64,000 bases of DNA. Origin: Parasponia andersonii (taxonomy: Eukaryota > Streptophyta > Magnoliopsida > Rosales > Cannabaceae). Below the pieces are notes generated by a model. It did not search any database. It saw only the letters and a program-made list of their open reading frames with translations, and was not told where the DNA came from. Below, piece after piece: positions 1-12,929 of this stretch. A program made the translations under genes and the position numbers. Where the stretch lies: NCBI GenBank assembly GCA_002914805.1, contig JXTB01000035.1:456420-520419 (forward strand), in the 5' to 3' direction. Numbering within the stretch: position 1 is the stretch's first letter; every line of letters starts with the position of its first letter.

Positions 1-70
1 ATTTTAAACACCAAAATATCACAGGTAAGATCCCAGACGGATCTTATGCCTGAAGTTTTGAAACTAACAC

Positions 71-1801
71 TGTCACGACCGGAAATCCAAGACCATGCCT
101 TTTAGTAAATTTATGTGAAAATAGTAATAAACAGTGAATTTTTAAAATTCCGAAAAATCGAGTACTTGAAAAATTTTAGATTTTAGTTCTCAAAAGTAAG
201 CAAATTTTATAAATAAGAAACTTTTCATTTATTTTAATTTTTCAAGGAAAATCCTTCGTTTAAAGTTTATAGGAAAGTCTAATTAATTAGTTTAGAAACA
301 TTTGTAAATTCATAAACTATAGTCAAATAAGTCAAATAAAAACCTTAGTTGCAGTGTCAAAATAATTTACGTAAAATCATTTATATTTCTAAGTACTCAA
401 TCTAATAGCAAAACTATCCTAATACATCTACTTAATAAATACACTACTATTGGATAGATAAATTTGACATAAAGAGGAAAGGATGGAAGATAATAAGGAC
501 CAATCAAAGGTGAAGTAGGAAACGGCATATATATGCCAAACAAGCTTCTCAAACCACCACAACAAATTACCCAAAATAAAATCATCACCTGAAAGTGAGA
601 GGAGGTAGGGGGTAAACACATGAATGTTCAGTAGAGAATTGATTACAAGTTTTTATATGTAAGAAAATATACTCACGTTAAAAGTCATGCATAGTTAGTA
701 TTCCATTCAAAACAGTTCACAAAACCCAAGTGAAAATCATAGTCCAATAGTTCAAATATTCTAAACTATTATAAAACATCCATCAAAACCACTGCATATC
801 TATTTAAGCCAACATATAACTATGTACGCAATCATGATATCCGAAGTGTCCTAGTGGAACACCCGTAAGTTCGAACCACCAGAAAACGCGCCATAAGTCC
901 GATTACCCAACTTGGAGCATCGTAAGTCTGACGGTCGCGTAAGTGTGTTAATGCATGCAAATATTATATGAGTGACAGAATAAGGATATGCACTATTTCT
1001 ACAAAAATCTCAAAATAACCATGCATTATTCTTTAATCAAACCACTTTTAGTCCTTAAAACTGAGTTTTCAAACCATTTTGGATTTTCTAAAAATTTCGG
1101 CATTATAACAGCCATTTTTTATCAAAACCAAAAAATTCAATTTCTTGTAGAAAACAGTTCAAATAGTATATATGACACTTCAACCAGTGTGATGTGTCTC
1201 CCAGGCAGTTTATATCTCAAATTAGGTCAAAATAGATATAAATTATAATTTTTACAAATAATTTCACAAAATTCTATATTTATCAAAAATATGTGAAAAC
1301 AAAATTAAACCAGTTTAGGGATCAAATTATTGAATCCTTACCTTAATTGAGTGTCCAAATAGCATTGCGAGGCTATGGAGAAAATTTGACATCGTTTGGG
1401 TGTCGTTTGGAAGCTCGGATATCGTTTTTAACCTTTTTGATCGATAGGTTTGAAAACTCGATTTTCAGTCGGAGCTTTAGATCGTGAAACAAATTTTGGC
1501 ACTGAATACAAAGCACCCAAAAATACTAGGTTAGACATATAATTTGACCGATTCAGGCCTAGACCGAACCCGGGCCCACAGTATACAAATCAAGGTAATT
1601 TAAGCCGTTAAATTTAGATTTTCGTGCCCGTCACCAAATATAGTCAATATATATATTAAAATTTTTGTTTTCACGAGTACATTATAAATATGAGGTATAT
1701 TTTACAATCTAACGGTCGAATTGAAAATTTTAAATATAAAACTAAAATAGCTCAAAATTGATAAAAATGTCAAAATTCAATTTGGGTAATATTGAGTCAA
1801 G

Positions 1802-1832
<31 letters not shown>

Positions 1833-2339
1833 CAAAGATTGTGACGGGACGAATCAATCCCGATCATTTTCACGGCGAAATGTCACCGAAATCGTGGCCG
1901 GCATCGGAAAATAACTCGCGAATTCTATGCGTCATCGGCGGCAAACGGGACGTTGTCAAGTACCGGGTAGGACAGCGCGAGGATCGTCCCGCCTCCAGCT
2001 GTCGACCACGGGTGGTGGCAGCACTCGACAACGCCGAGAAGTATCTCATTGAAGGCTCGCCGTAAAATCGACGTTTCGACCGCAAAATCGCGGGAGAGAG
2101 AGAGAAGGTGAGATGAGCAGACCACGTGTCTGCTCTTAAATGGGCAGTACAATTTTTTAAAAACTTGCACATAAGTCTTTGGTTTTCAATTTTTTTGACT
2201 TAAGTCCTCAATTGCTGTTTGGTCCTCATATTTGAAAATTCTTTCAAATTAACCCAAATTCAAATTTTAATTTAATTTATTTTATTTTTTAAATGATCAA
2301 AAGACCAAAATACCCTTAGAAAAATTAAAGGGTTTTACA
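71..2339. mobile_element. 2.2-kb LTR-like repeat, copy A
   Basis: It begins TGTCACGACC and ends GGGTTTTACA, thus TG...CA. It aligns throughout with the copies at about 6820-9164 and 9327-11553 through shared landmarks such as CAAAACTATCCTAATA, CATCGTAAGTC and TTTTGGATTTTCTAAAAATT. No target duplication was seen around this copy, so it may be truncated, or one LTR of a larger element extending left of the window. Confidence 0.65.
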
Positions 2340-2392
2340 AGTTTGACATGTGATAATACTGTGTGTGATTTTGATTTGATTTTAATCATTGG

Positions 2393-2755
2393 TTGAGTTT
2401 TATTTAGAATTTGTTTAGTTGAGTTTTTATCTTGTTTGACTTGTTTAAACATATATCTTGCTGAGTTTTAAAACTTATCACGTTGAGTTTTTATTAATGG
2501 TTGATTTGTAAAAGTTATCTGTTAAAATTTCCTGATATAATTTGTCTTACACTGTTTGAGCTTTTTGGTTGTGTTTTAAACAAATTACAATGGTTGATTT
2601 TTAAAAGTTATCTGTTAAAATTTCCTGATATAATTTGTCTTACACTGTTTGAGCTTTTTGGTTGTGTTTTAAACAAATTATCTCTTCAAATTTCTTGGTT
2701 GAATTTTTATACGTTTGGGGTTGAGTTATAAACTTGTATGATTGAGTCTTAAAAG
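2393..2755. repeat. Degenerate GTTGAGTTTTTA array with a 93-bp tandem duplication
   Basis: The phrase GTTGAGTTTTTA or a close variant recurs about nine times between 2393 and 2755. Within it, 2497-2589 and 2590-2682 are a near-perfect 93-bp tandem duplication with about two differences. The ORF spanning it (2501-2731) merely repeats itself and is not a gene. Confidence 0.8.
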
Positions 2756-2759
2756 AAGG

Positions 2760-5700
2760 TTGTTTTGGAGTACAATTATTAAAACTGCTATGTTTCTAAA
2801 AGATTAAAAAACTGCTAAACACTAAATGCCTTACTTATAAACTGTTATTTATGAAAATGTCCACTTATTTCAACGTCTGCTCATATCTTATTTTAAAGCG
2901 TGGAGTTCTTACAGAAACACAAGTCTACGGTCCAAAAAAATATAACAATACCACCTAATTTATTAGAAAAATCTTGGATTTTCTTATCTCAAGTAACTAA
3001 CTGGTTGCTTCAAGTGCTTTGATAAATTAAAGTTTTAAAAAGATTAATTCTCAAGTGGTAAAAGTGGTATTTTCTAAATCAACTGGAAAAAATATGTATT
3101 TTTCTAAATAAATATTGGGTTTTCAAAAGCTCATTTTGGATTTTTTTTTTTTTAAAAGTCATGGACGATATTTGCAATTTTTTTATTTTGAAATTTTAAG
3201 ACATAAAATTAAATTCTCCCCTGGAGTTTGGCAGTTGTACTTCGGCCATCGATGTCCCATATTAACATCTTTTATACCATTCGTGAATTACATTTGTATT
3301 CTTTGCTACCGACAAATCCGTAAATTACATGCTCAACAGTACTCAGCTCAATGTCACTCCTCCAAAATTCACTGTGCATTTCTGCTCTAAATTCTAGTGG
3401 ATAACATTATGGTAGTGCACGTTTTTAATATCGATTTATTCTAGTGGATAACATTTCTGCTCTAAACAGGATGTTAATCTAGCCGCACTTCTCGGAGCGT
3501 TTTTATGGGGTCATTTCTTGAAATTTAAATATCTAGTTTTGGTGGTTAGATTTGACTCGTGAGCACTATTTAAGTATAAATTGTTGGTCTAAAATTCCTG
3601 AGGTGTGTACGTGAGTTGGAGAATTTTAAATCTTAATAAAAAAAATTAATATTATTTTTTTAAAAATTTATAATAAATAATAATTATTAATTAAATTCTA
3701 TTAAATAAATATATATATATATATATATATATAAAAACTTCATCTTTCAAAAAATAAAATAAAATAAAATAAAATATAAACTTCATCATCAACCTTTTTT
3801 GTAGGCTCACTGTGACTTGCGATAAAGACTAGTGTAGTCTTTTTCTTGCAGCGCACTGATGTGAAAGATCAGCTCAAAAATTTATAAATTTGTTTTTTAA
3901 TTATTTTCAAATATTGGTCTCCGTTCAACAATTCGATTTCAGTACAATGCGCATGATAGTTAGAGCTGAGCACAAAAAAAAAGTGAATAAAAATGCGAAT
4001 GGTGTAACATATTTTTAGGAATCCAATTTAACAGGACGATAGTCAAAACCCGATTTATGATAAAGAATAATTGTGAAAGTGCAGTTAGTTGCTAATTTTC
4101 TCTACATGGCTATTGGCTTGGGGGCCATTAGTATTAGAACGTTGGATCAACTTGCCGTAGTATTTAATTTATCTATCTTTGGTGCTAAAAATGGTGGGCC
4201 AAACTGGGCAATTTGTATTTGACATGTATAATATATGATTTTTTTCCTTTTTTAAAAAAAAAAAAAAGAAGACAAAACCTTCCACAACCAGAAAAATAAA
4301 AACATCATTAATGGAATTGACAATATCTGTAAATTAGGTCGTGGATGTTGATAACCTTCTCCAGTACAAGACCAGTTAGTCTAAGACAACATAAAAGCTT
4401 ACTGGTTCTCTTAGCTGACTGATTGACGCCTGTGAAGTGCACGAGTCAATGAAATCGTCCTTTCTGTAAATCAGAACTGGGCCTGGGCTTGCCAGGCCTG
4501 CGTATTTGGAATTATCTCGTGCGTAATCATAATTGAGCACATAATATCATGACAAAATTATGATAAGAAAGTAATTTGAACGAGGTGCGTATGATGTGAC
4601 AAAAGTATCCATATGCTTTTTAAAAGAGGATAAGAGTACAATCTGAAGATTTTTGGTCAAAGTGTTTCATGAAAATACCATTAACACCCTTACACAAAAA
4701 ATTCTATTAAGCATATAAAACTCAATATAGTAAGCACCCCCAAACAAATTTGATTTTCATTTCAATTTGATGAACAGCATTTTAGTAAAACGTTTTAATA
4801 CTATATCTCCTCCTTTAAAAGATTAAAATTAAAACAAGAATTATTAAATGTTTCTTGAAAAGAAAATTAAAGGGAAAATCAAACATTAGAAAATAGTTAA
4901 GACATGTCACATTATTAGTTTGACCAAAATTGTTTCTGTACGTTGGTATTTTCAAATTTCATAATATTTAATGGTTATATGAGAGAGTTTTATTAACAAT
5001 TAATAAAGACTTTGTATATATGGACGACGTATTGAAAATTTTAAATAACGGAAAATTTTAAATTCTTTAAGTACTTACCTTTCAACACTTGTGTTTATGG
5101 GTGATTTTAAAGTTTTTGAAATTAACATGCAGATGATTTTATGAACTTTTATAAGGATCTCGTTTGTGGAAGATTTTAGAATAAGACATTTTTCTGTAAA
5201 ACAATTTCCCGAGCTAAAATTTGTAAATTCCCAATCTGCCATTTGACCCGAGGTTTTTAGATCGCGATAAAATTATGATTTAGCCATAATTGAGTTTCCT
5301 TTTTTTTTTTTTCCGTATGTGTACATAGACGGAACAAATAATAATTGTGCTAGTAGCTCCTAGTAACTTAACTGCAACTGTATACAAAGTAGATTACAAA
5401 GTGGTAAGTTTTACGCCAAACGTTAGTGTATATAGATTGTTGTCTCTGAGTAGAACCCTCTCATTTGTCGGAAATCAGTCGGTGGTCTCTTTTTGGGGAA
5501 AGCTTATCAATTTTGACATCTTTTTAATACATGTGATGTGATGAGAAAAGAGATAATTTATAAATCATTTATAAAAGTAAGATTTTTATTGCTATGTCAT
5601 TTAATGAATAGTTCGGAATTCCAAAATTATTCCTGACTCGATTCTAATCAAAAATTTTCGATTAATTCAAAAAAATCAAAAATATCGGAAGTGGCGAAAA

Positions 5701-6819
5701 GATGGTTGACTATGTTCGATTGGGGTCGAAATTCTTTGATTACAATTAAACACTAATTGAATGCCAGTCGAAAATTTCAACCAATGGATTCGACCCCAAT
5801 CGAAAATATTCGACTATGGTCAAAATTTTCTTATCACCGGTTGAAAAATGATCGGAACAACCGGGAGAGGTGGCTGAACAAATTCGACCATGGTCAAAAT
5901 TTTTGACCCTAGTTGAGCGGAGGCACCACCGCTGGGGTTGGGATCAGGACTGGTGATAGTTTGAAGTTTGATGAAGAAATATGATATCCAAGTAATTTTG
6001 CATATGTAAAATGACAATTGAGATTAGTTTTGAAAACATTAATGAGTAAATCTTATTTTTATCACAAAGATTTAGTAGACCTCTTAGGTGTAAATTTCCC
6101 TAATTTTATATCCTAATTATGTTGATATTCAATAGACCATCTCCAAGAAACTCTGAACTCAAAACCAATCAATATATTAAAAAATTAAAATAAGTAAGAG
6201 AAATTTATGAAACCAGATGAAAAGAAATCAAAAGAGAAGACATTACCATTCTCTAATAAAAAAGAAAACAAAAAGATGTTTAATAAAAAAAAAAAAAAAA
6301 AGAGAGAGAGAGAAAGACATTACCATTCTCTAATCAACCATGAATATGCCTTATTACACCACGTCTAGATAAAAACTCCAATTGTTAAAAATCTAGGGGA
6401 AAAAAATAATGCATACACCTACCAACAAAGTAAGAAAATTGGTAATTAGATTTTCCATATACATGTCATTAACCCAAAAAGAGCTACAAAAACCTGATAC
6501 ATTACTCTACCAGGACACTTGTAGGATACTCTTGATACTTAACTAAAAACAATTTTTTAACAGAGTTTAAGTATATAAATGACAGTATACTACTTTAGAA
6601 CTAGATTATTTTATTTACAAAATTTAATTATGACACAATGATTGAGCTCGCATGAGATTGGTCCACAAGGCGCACAAGATAACCGATCGACGATCAAGAT
6701 CCTATATATTATTCCGATCTTGGTCACATTTTTTATGTTTTTGGCACTTATCGGACCTAAGACATTCAAACTTGAAGTCAGGTCTCATAATTAGAAATCA
6801 TTTATAATAATTTTAGGAG
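2760..6819. other. Intergenic, no gene recognised
   Basis: AT-rich sequence with a TA tract (about 3708-3732), AAAAT repeats (3753-3775), poly(A) and GA runs (6282-6315) and a hairpin (5715-5804). The short frames at 3115-3390, 5347-5541 and 5820-6017 show no family features. Confidence 0.6.
5715..5804. repeat. Perfect 16-bp inverted repeat with imperfect extension
   Basis: TTCGATTGGGGTCGAA (5715-5730) and its exact inverse complement TTCGACCCCAATCGAA (5789-5804) are separated by 58 bases. Related TTCGAC/GTCGAA words continue on both sides, giving a potential hairpin in AT-rich DNA. Confidence 0.75.
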
Positions 6820-9164
6820 AAAGAATAATTAAATATTAGTTCTACGAAATTCAGGAAAAATTAAGTATTGAATAATATCATTTTAGTCTTTAAATTATTA
6901 TAAATTTCACTATCATTAAAACTTTTAGTAGTTTTAGTATTTAAGAAAAATACTCATTAAAATTTAAGGAAGCTGATGATTAATTCGTTTGGAAACGCAT
7001 AAATAATTTATGTATTTTGATAAACTGAATTTAATTGAAAACTTTAATCCAAAGTTTGAAATAATTTATATTAAATCATTTGTAGTTTCAAGTTCTTAAA
7101 TTAATAACAAAACTATCCTAATATATCTACTTAGTAGATTTACTAATCTTAGTTAAATAATTAAACAAGGAAAGAAACACAACAGAATATGAACATCCAC
7201 TAGAGATTAAGAGTAGAACTACATACACAAGCTGCAAGGTTTATCTAACCATCACGAAGATTACCTCAAATAACCAAACACCTGAAAGTGGAAGAAGTAG
7301 GGAGGTAAATATTCATATGATCAGTAGAAATTCAATTATTTTTTTGAATGGATGCAATTTTTACTAAACTTATATAGTTAATATCTTTTTCAAAATCTAT
7401 TTATAAACTAAGTTTATAAAATAATTGATATCTAGAATATTGGCATATTTAAAACCAAAACTAAAACTACATCATTATACATATCATAAATCATCCTATC
7501 CCATGAGCTCACATTCTCTTATCATGAATCATATTAATTCGTACTATATATATACTACGTATTCTCTACCTGATATATATTCTAGAAAATTGAAAGGACA
7601 TCTATGTATCTATGCCTTTTGAACCAGAGAGGCAACAGAATGCCTATACCTACTAAGTGAAGATAATCAAAAGATCTCTACAGGTTTAGGGCTTTTACTA
7701 AGGATAGGAATACTAGTTACCCACTAAATACAATAATGCCGAAGATGTATCTCATGTGCGATCCTATAGTATATAAAATATTTAACAGTTCACAATAACT
7801 ATGCATCAATGAACTAATCAAACCATCTTTTAAAACCCTACATGGTATTATTCTGGGATTTACTGTAAGATGGACAACACAACATTGTATTACCTCATAA
7901 TCACAATTTTAAAATATGTATAAAGGTCCATACAGTCTAATCCCAATATAATCTAACGTGTTTCCGCAACTTGTTAAACCATTGCACAAACTATGATTTT
8001 TCATAAATCAATTATAATGCAATTATAAATAAAAATAAGTATATAACCAAGTAATTGAACCCCTATCTCAATATGGTAGTTATATCAAACTAAAAACGCT
8101 CGAAGAAACTCCCATTGGTCACTTGGGTATTCGAATGCCTATTTCAAAATTCCAATAAGTGCATTTAAAAAAGTGACTTTTCCACTTGAGCCTCAGATGG
8201 AGAAGCAGAGATCATCACTGAATTCAGAGTACTCAAAAATATTAGGTTATACATATACTTTATCAAAAGTGGGTTCTAGTACAAGACCCGCCTCGTGGCA
8301 CATAAAATAATACTATTCACGAGCTAATTTCTCAATTTTCGTGTTACTTCAAAACATGATGACATTTTATATCAAAATTTATTTCTCAATCTCACTGAAT
8401 CTAAATTCGAAGTCAGAATTCAGCTTCGAGATTCTAAACATTAAATGGGCTTCAAAATCTGAAAGTTACAAAATACCCCTTTTTGAAAATATTTAGAAAA
8501 CTGATCTCTTTTTCTATTTGAAAATTACCTTACTTCTGAATACTATTTTTATTTCTACCAACCATAATTATTCATGATTTTTAATCCCTCTTTCATGTCA
8601 AATAGTTATCTCGGGTAAAATAATTACCCAATCGAATAATTACAAGAATATCACTTTTTACAAACTTTGGTAAAACAGCCAAAATAGTAAAAATCTTACC
8701 AGGGTGAGTTACCAGCTGAGAGTGGTCAGAAAATGATAGCGACGACAAGACGAGTCCAACGGTGCTAAGTGGTGTCACGAAAGGACATCCGACGGAGCTC
8801 TGGTGGCCAAAAATCTGACACGGCGATGCGATTTTCAGCGACTCCTAGCGGTAGTGTCCGGCGGCTGTTCACGGAGGGATTGGTGGTGGTGGCTTCTCCT
8901 TTGCACGAGTAGGCGCATCTAGTCGGCAAGGGTGCGGTGGTGTGGCAGCGAGCTTCGGCAAATTAGCTTCCTTCTCTCTCTCTCTCTCGCCCCTTTTGTG
9001 AGAAGAAGAAATTCTTATGGTCCTTTAATACAAATATAAGTAACTGTAGCTTTTATTTTTAAATTCCAAATATTTTGATTAACTTAATCTGAAATTCCTT
9101 AATTACAAGTTTGTCATAGGGTGTAAATTACCGATTTTACCCGTTTTAGAATCTGGTTTTTACA
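6820..9164. mobile_element. 2.2-kb LTR-like repeat, copy B (diverged)
   Basis: Homology to copies A and C is clearest from about 7080 (CAAAACTATCCTAATATATC, CACCTGAAAGTG) to the end TGGTTTTTACA at 9164, including the GC-rich block at about 8705-8995. The left end has decayed and no TGTCACGACC was found, so the start is approximate. Confidence 0.5.
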
Positions 9165-9326
9165 TGATATACTTTGACTTCCTCAGCCCGGACATCCAGA
9201 TATAGTACCTTACCTCAAAGCACTAACTAATTATGAACCATCTAACTAGGAAGTGGACAATATATATGCAACTCGTTGACATATTTGAGTCTCATAAGCA
9301 TAGAGTTATGGCTCGCAGATCTCTCA

Positions 9327-11553
9327 TGTCACGACCCGAGGCCGAGGTCAATAGCAGAATGGGTATTTCATAAATTAGAAATACTAAAAAAAAATAAATA
9401 AAAAGACTCAATTCATTCAAAATTTTGCCCCCGGGCCTCTAACCTTTCAAAACTGGCATCAACAAAATATTTAATTGAAAATAAAATCTCACAGTTATGC
9501 GTCACTCATTGAACATAGACTGTAAATAAAATAATTATTTTAATAGTCGTACATCACAAATCATCTTACACTCAAACTCAGACATAAGTAATACAAACTA
9601 TGTCCAAATTTTATATTCTAATTTATAAAGTTTAATAAAATCTAAATTCCTACTCAAATTTAAATATTTCACAAGTCTCGTAAGAATTTACCAAAATATA
9701 AATAAACTAGTTGTTCTACAAATGCCTCGATCTAGCTCTTCTGATCCAAATTACACTGAGTACCACCTGAGGAGAGAAAAGAGGGTGAGCTAATACCCTG
9801 TAGAGAATCAATTATAAGTTCTTACATGTATATAAACTATACTCATGTTGAAGGTCCTGTATGGTTAGTATCTCATTCAAAACATTTCACAAAACTCAAG
9901 TAAAAATCATAATCCAATGGTTCAAACATTTCAAATCATTGTAAAACATCCATCAAAACTAATACATATTTATTCAAGCCAACATATAACCATGTATACA
10001 ATCATAATGTCCGAAGTATCCTAATGGATCACTCGTGAGTCCGAGCTACCTAAAGAGGTGCCGTAAGTCCGATCACTCAATGTGGGGCATCGTAAGTCCA
10101 ATCACCCTATGTGGGGCATCGTAAATCCGATCACCTAATGTAGGGCATCGTAAATGTGTGAATGTATGCAATTTTTATATGAATGATTAGATAAGGATAT
10201 ACCACATTTCCACAAAATCTCAAAATAATCACGTAGTATTCTTTAATCAAATCACTTCCAGTCCTCAAAACTGAGTTCTCAAACCATTTTGGATTTTCTA
10301 AAAATTTCGGCATTACAACAACTATTTTCTATCAAAACCCAAAAATCTAATTTCCAGCAAAAAATAATCCAAAACAGTATATATGACACGTCAACCAGTG
10401 TGACATATCTCCCAGGCAATTTATATCTAAAATCAGGTCAAAAATGGACATAAACACAATTTTTATAAATTATTTCATGAAATTCTATATTTATTGAGAA
10501 CATGTAAAATTCATAAATTAAATTAATTTTAGAATCAAGTAATCGAATCCCTACCTCTATTGAGCGTCCAACTAGCGTTACAAGGCTATGGAGAAAGTTT
10601 GGCATCGTTTGAGTGTCGTTTGAAAGTGCAGACGTCGTTTTCGAAACTTTAGTTCCTTAGTTTGAAAACTTGATTTTCAAACGGAACTTTTCAAATCATG
10701 AAATGGACTTCACCACTGAATTCAGAGCACCAAAAATCCTAGGTTAGACATATAATTTGCCAAATTTGGATGCGGGTCCCCTACGACACACAAATCGAGG
10801 TAAATCTGAGCCGTCCGATTTCATTTTTCGGGCCCGTTTCGGAACATAGTCAATATATATTTCATTGTCACCATTTTCAATATAGATTCCAAAAATGATA
10901 TCAGTTTTAAAATCTAACGGTCCGATCGAAAAGTCAATTTCAAAACTAATTACACATAAAATTGTCTAATGAAATTAAAATCAAATAGAGAAAAATTAAG
11001 ATACAAGGTACCTACCACTAGATTGCCTGTGAGGAGACGAATCTACGGCGACCAGTTTCGCGGTGAACGATGGCCAGAATCAGCTCCGGCGAGCAAAACA
11101 ATCCACGGCATCTTTCGTCGTTTTCCGGCGATTGCAGGCTCCGATACAGCTGATTCTGGCGGCGGGAGCTTTATCCAGCAACGGCGCGTCATTTTCGGGT
11201 GGCAGCGAGCTCCAACGGTGGTCAGAGGAGGAGCGACAGTGGCTAGCAGCGAGTCTTTGCAGGGGCTAAATCGAAAAAGAAAGAGAAAATGCAGGAATTT
11301 ATAGGCAATTTCTGTAACTGTAGCGTCACGTATCAACTTCTGGTTAATTGTACACTGTTTTGCTTATTTACACTTGGACCTAATTTTCTGAAAATCTTCT
11401 CAAAAACACCTTTGAATAATTATATTTTGACTTTAATTTTCAAATTTTTCTTACATTTTTGCCCAAATAAATTTAGACTCAAATCCGTCCAAATTCTTTT
11501 TTTTTTTTGGTTAAAAGACCAATTTATCCTTACAATTTTTATGGGATTTCACA
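9327..11553. mobile_element. 2.2-kb solo LTR, copy C
   Basis: It starts TGTCACGACCCGAGG, ends GGGATTTCACA, and is flanked by TCTCA (9322-9326) and TCTCG (11554-11558), a four-of-five target duplication. No internal retroelement domain adjoins it, so a solo LTR is the simplest reading. It includes a triplicated phrase (10078-10150, GTGGGGCATCGTAAGTCC and variants) and a GC-rich island at 11020-11290. It ends about 1.4 kb before the KCS10 start. Confidence 0.65.
10978..11304. other. GC-rich island of the repeat family (copy C)
   Basis: Base composition changes abruptly from AT-rich to GC-rich (CGGCGATTGCAGG, GGCGGCGGGAGC) and back. Equivalent islands sit at about 1835-2110 and 8705-8995. Short frames exist on both strands but are not conserved between copies, so this is better seen as a leader or promoter segment of the LTR than as a coding gene. 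Confidence 0.5.
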
Positions 11554-12810
11554 TCTCGTCTTTGGGTGTGCTAATTAGATTCTGATAAGTATTTTTTGTT
11601 GAGTTCTTCATACCGTTTATATTACTGAACGGTGCGTTTATTACACCGTGAAAGAATAATTACCAAATTTATGGCTCCTGTCGACTCAGAGCCTCCATTA
11701 ATTCAGCTTGATAAACAAAAATAGTGAAAGAGCTCCCTAAAAAGCTTTTGAGCCACATCAGTGACGCCACTGCATACTTCAACTCGATCTCTCTTTCTGA
11801 TCATTCCCACTTTGACAATATTGGTTTAAGGTTTCAGTTGACCGATTTAGGTATTGAATTAAATAGATAAAGATTATTTAGGATAAGAAAGAGACCTCGG
11901 GAATAGTTGTAAACTACATAATATTAATTAGATGGTAGGTCGTATCGAGTACGTGATTTATTTACACATTGACATAACGAAACATAACCAGGATACGTGT
12001 ATACGTACGTGGTATATTATACTATACTACACTTACATTCAACACATATAGCCGAAACTAAGAAAGATGAGGTATGCGATCGAGATATCTCAACTATAGT
12101 ACAACTAAGCATAGGTCAGCTGAGCAGCCTTGGGGACATGCCCCTCAACCACCCCTTATGTCTACTTGTTTTGACTCTTTAATATTCACAAGAAAGCCAA
12201 CAAAAATCTGACGTTCTCTCTAGTCTCTCGGACACACATCTACAAACATATGCACAAAGCTGAATAGTCAGATAATCGATTAATTACTCAGTTAATACTT
12301 TAATTTTCACTTGAAAAAAATGATAAAATAAAAATATTATAAAACACCACCACGAACTAATAAAGATACGAGAACATCTGTAAATTTACAGGGTATATAT
12401 AAGTTCACTTTCTATTAATATGTTGGTGGTAATTAGTACCAAATTGTGCAACATATATTATCTCAAGAAATAATAATAATAATAATAAACTAGAGCAATT
12501 CTAAGGGGATACCGTAGATTAAATTTGAGTTTAAGTCGTAGATTTTTACTCTATAAGTCGTAATTATAGTACCATTTCAGTAAACTCGCGCGCCTCTTAC
12601 CCGACCATATATGTAGCTATATATATCTATATGTGTAGCTAGCCTTTTGATTAACCGTAATGATGTATGATTAATTAATGTAACATAATTTGGAGTAGCC
12701 ACTTTCATTGAATGAAGAATTTAAAGCAGTTAAAAGCTTCCCAACCAGATCCTCATCAGGTTGGTGTCAGCATTAACTATTTTCCCACCCACCACCCCCC
12801 TTTTCTCACC
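11554..12810. other. KCS10 upstream region
   Basis: Probable upstream regulatory region of the KCS10-type gene, between the solo LTR and the TATA box. It is AT-rich with an AAT microsatellite (about 12470-12488). No other gene or element was recognised. Confidence 0.5.
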
Positions 12811-12818
12811 ATATATAC
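12811..12818 (+). promoter_or_regulatory. TATA box of the KCS10-type gene
   Basis: ATATATAC follows a C-rich stretch (12787-12800) and lies about 115 bases before the start codon, implying a leader of roughly 85 bases. KCS10 genes are epidermal, so an L1 box (TAAATGYA) was looked for. Only a one-mismatch TTAATGTA near 12675 and a GCATTAA near 12770 were seen, so epidermal control is not demonstrated by sequence. Confidence 0.55.
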
Positions 12819-12929
12819 AAATACTCCCAAAACCACAGCGCAACCCATTTGAGCCCTTGACTCATCTCTCTTCTCCTCAAACCTAGTTTCAGTAGTCAAT
12901 TAATTGATACTGTACATTACCAATCCTAT

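Noticed and set aside
2501-2731. 76-codon frame with an internally repeated peptide
   Set aside because: The peptide repeat is just the translation of the 93-bp DNA duplication; no other coding sign.
3540-3705. Third SINE-like copy, based on an ATTAATTAAATTCTATTAAAT tail
   Set aside because: The tail is similar to the other two SINE-like copies, but no box A or box B could be found.
9327-10150. Repeated GTGGGGCATCGTAAGTCC considered as a CRISPR-like array
   Set aside because: Only about four irregular copies in a plant LTR-like repeat, without spacer structure; CRISPR is not expected in nuclear plant DNA.
10969-11336. Frames of 97-111 codons on both strands in a GC-rich block, possible gene
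   Set aside because: The equivalent blocks in the two other copies of the repeat do not keep the same frame, so the frames follow base composition.
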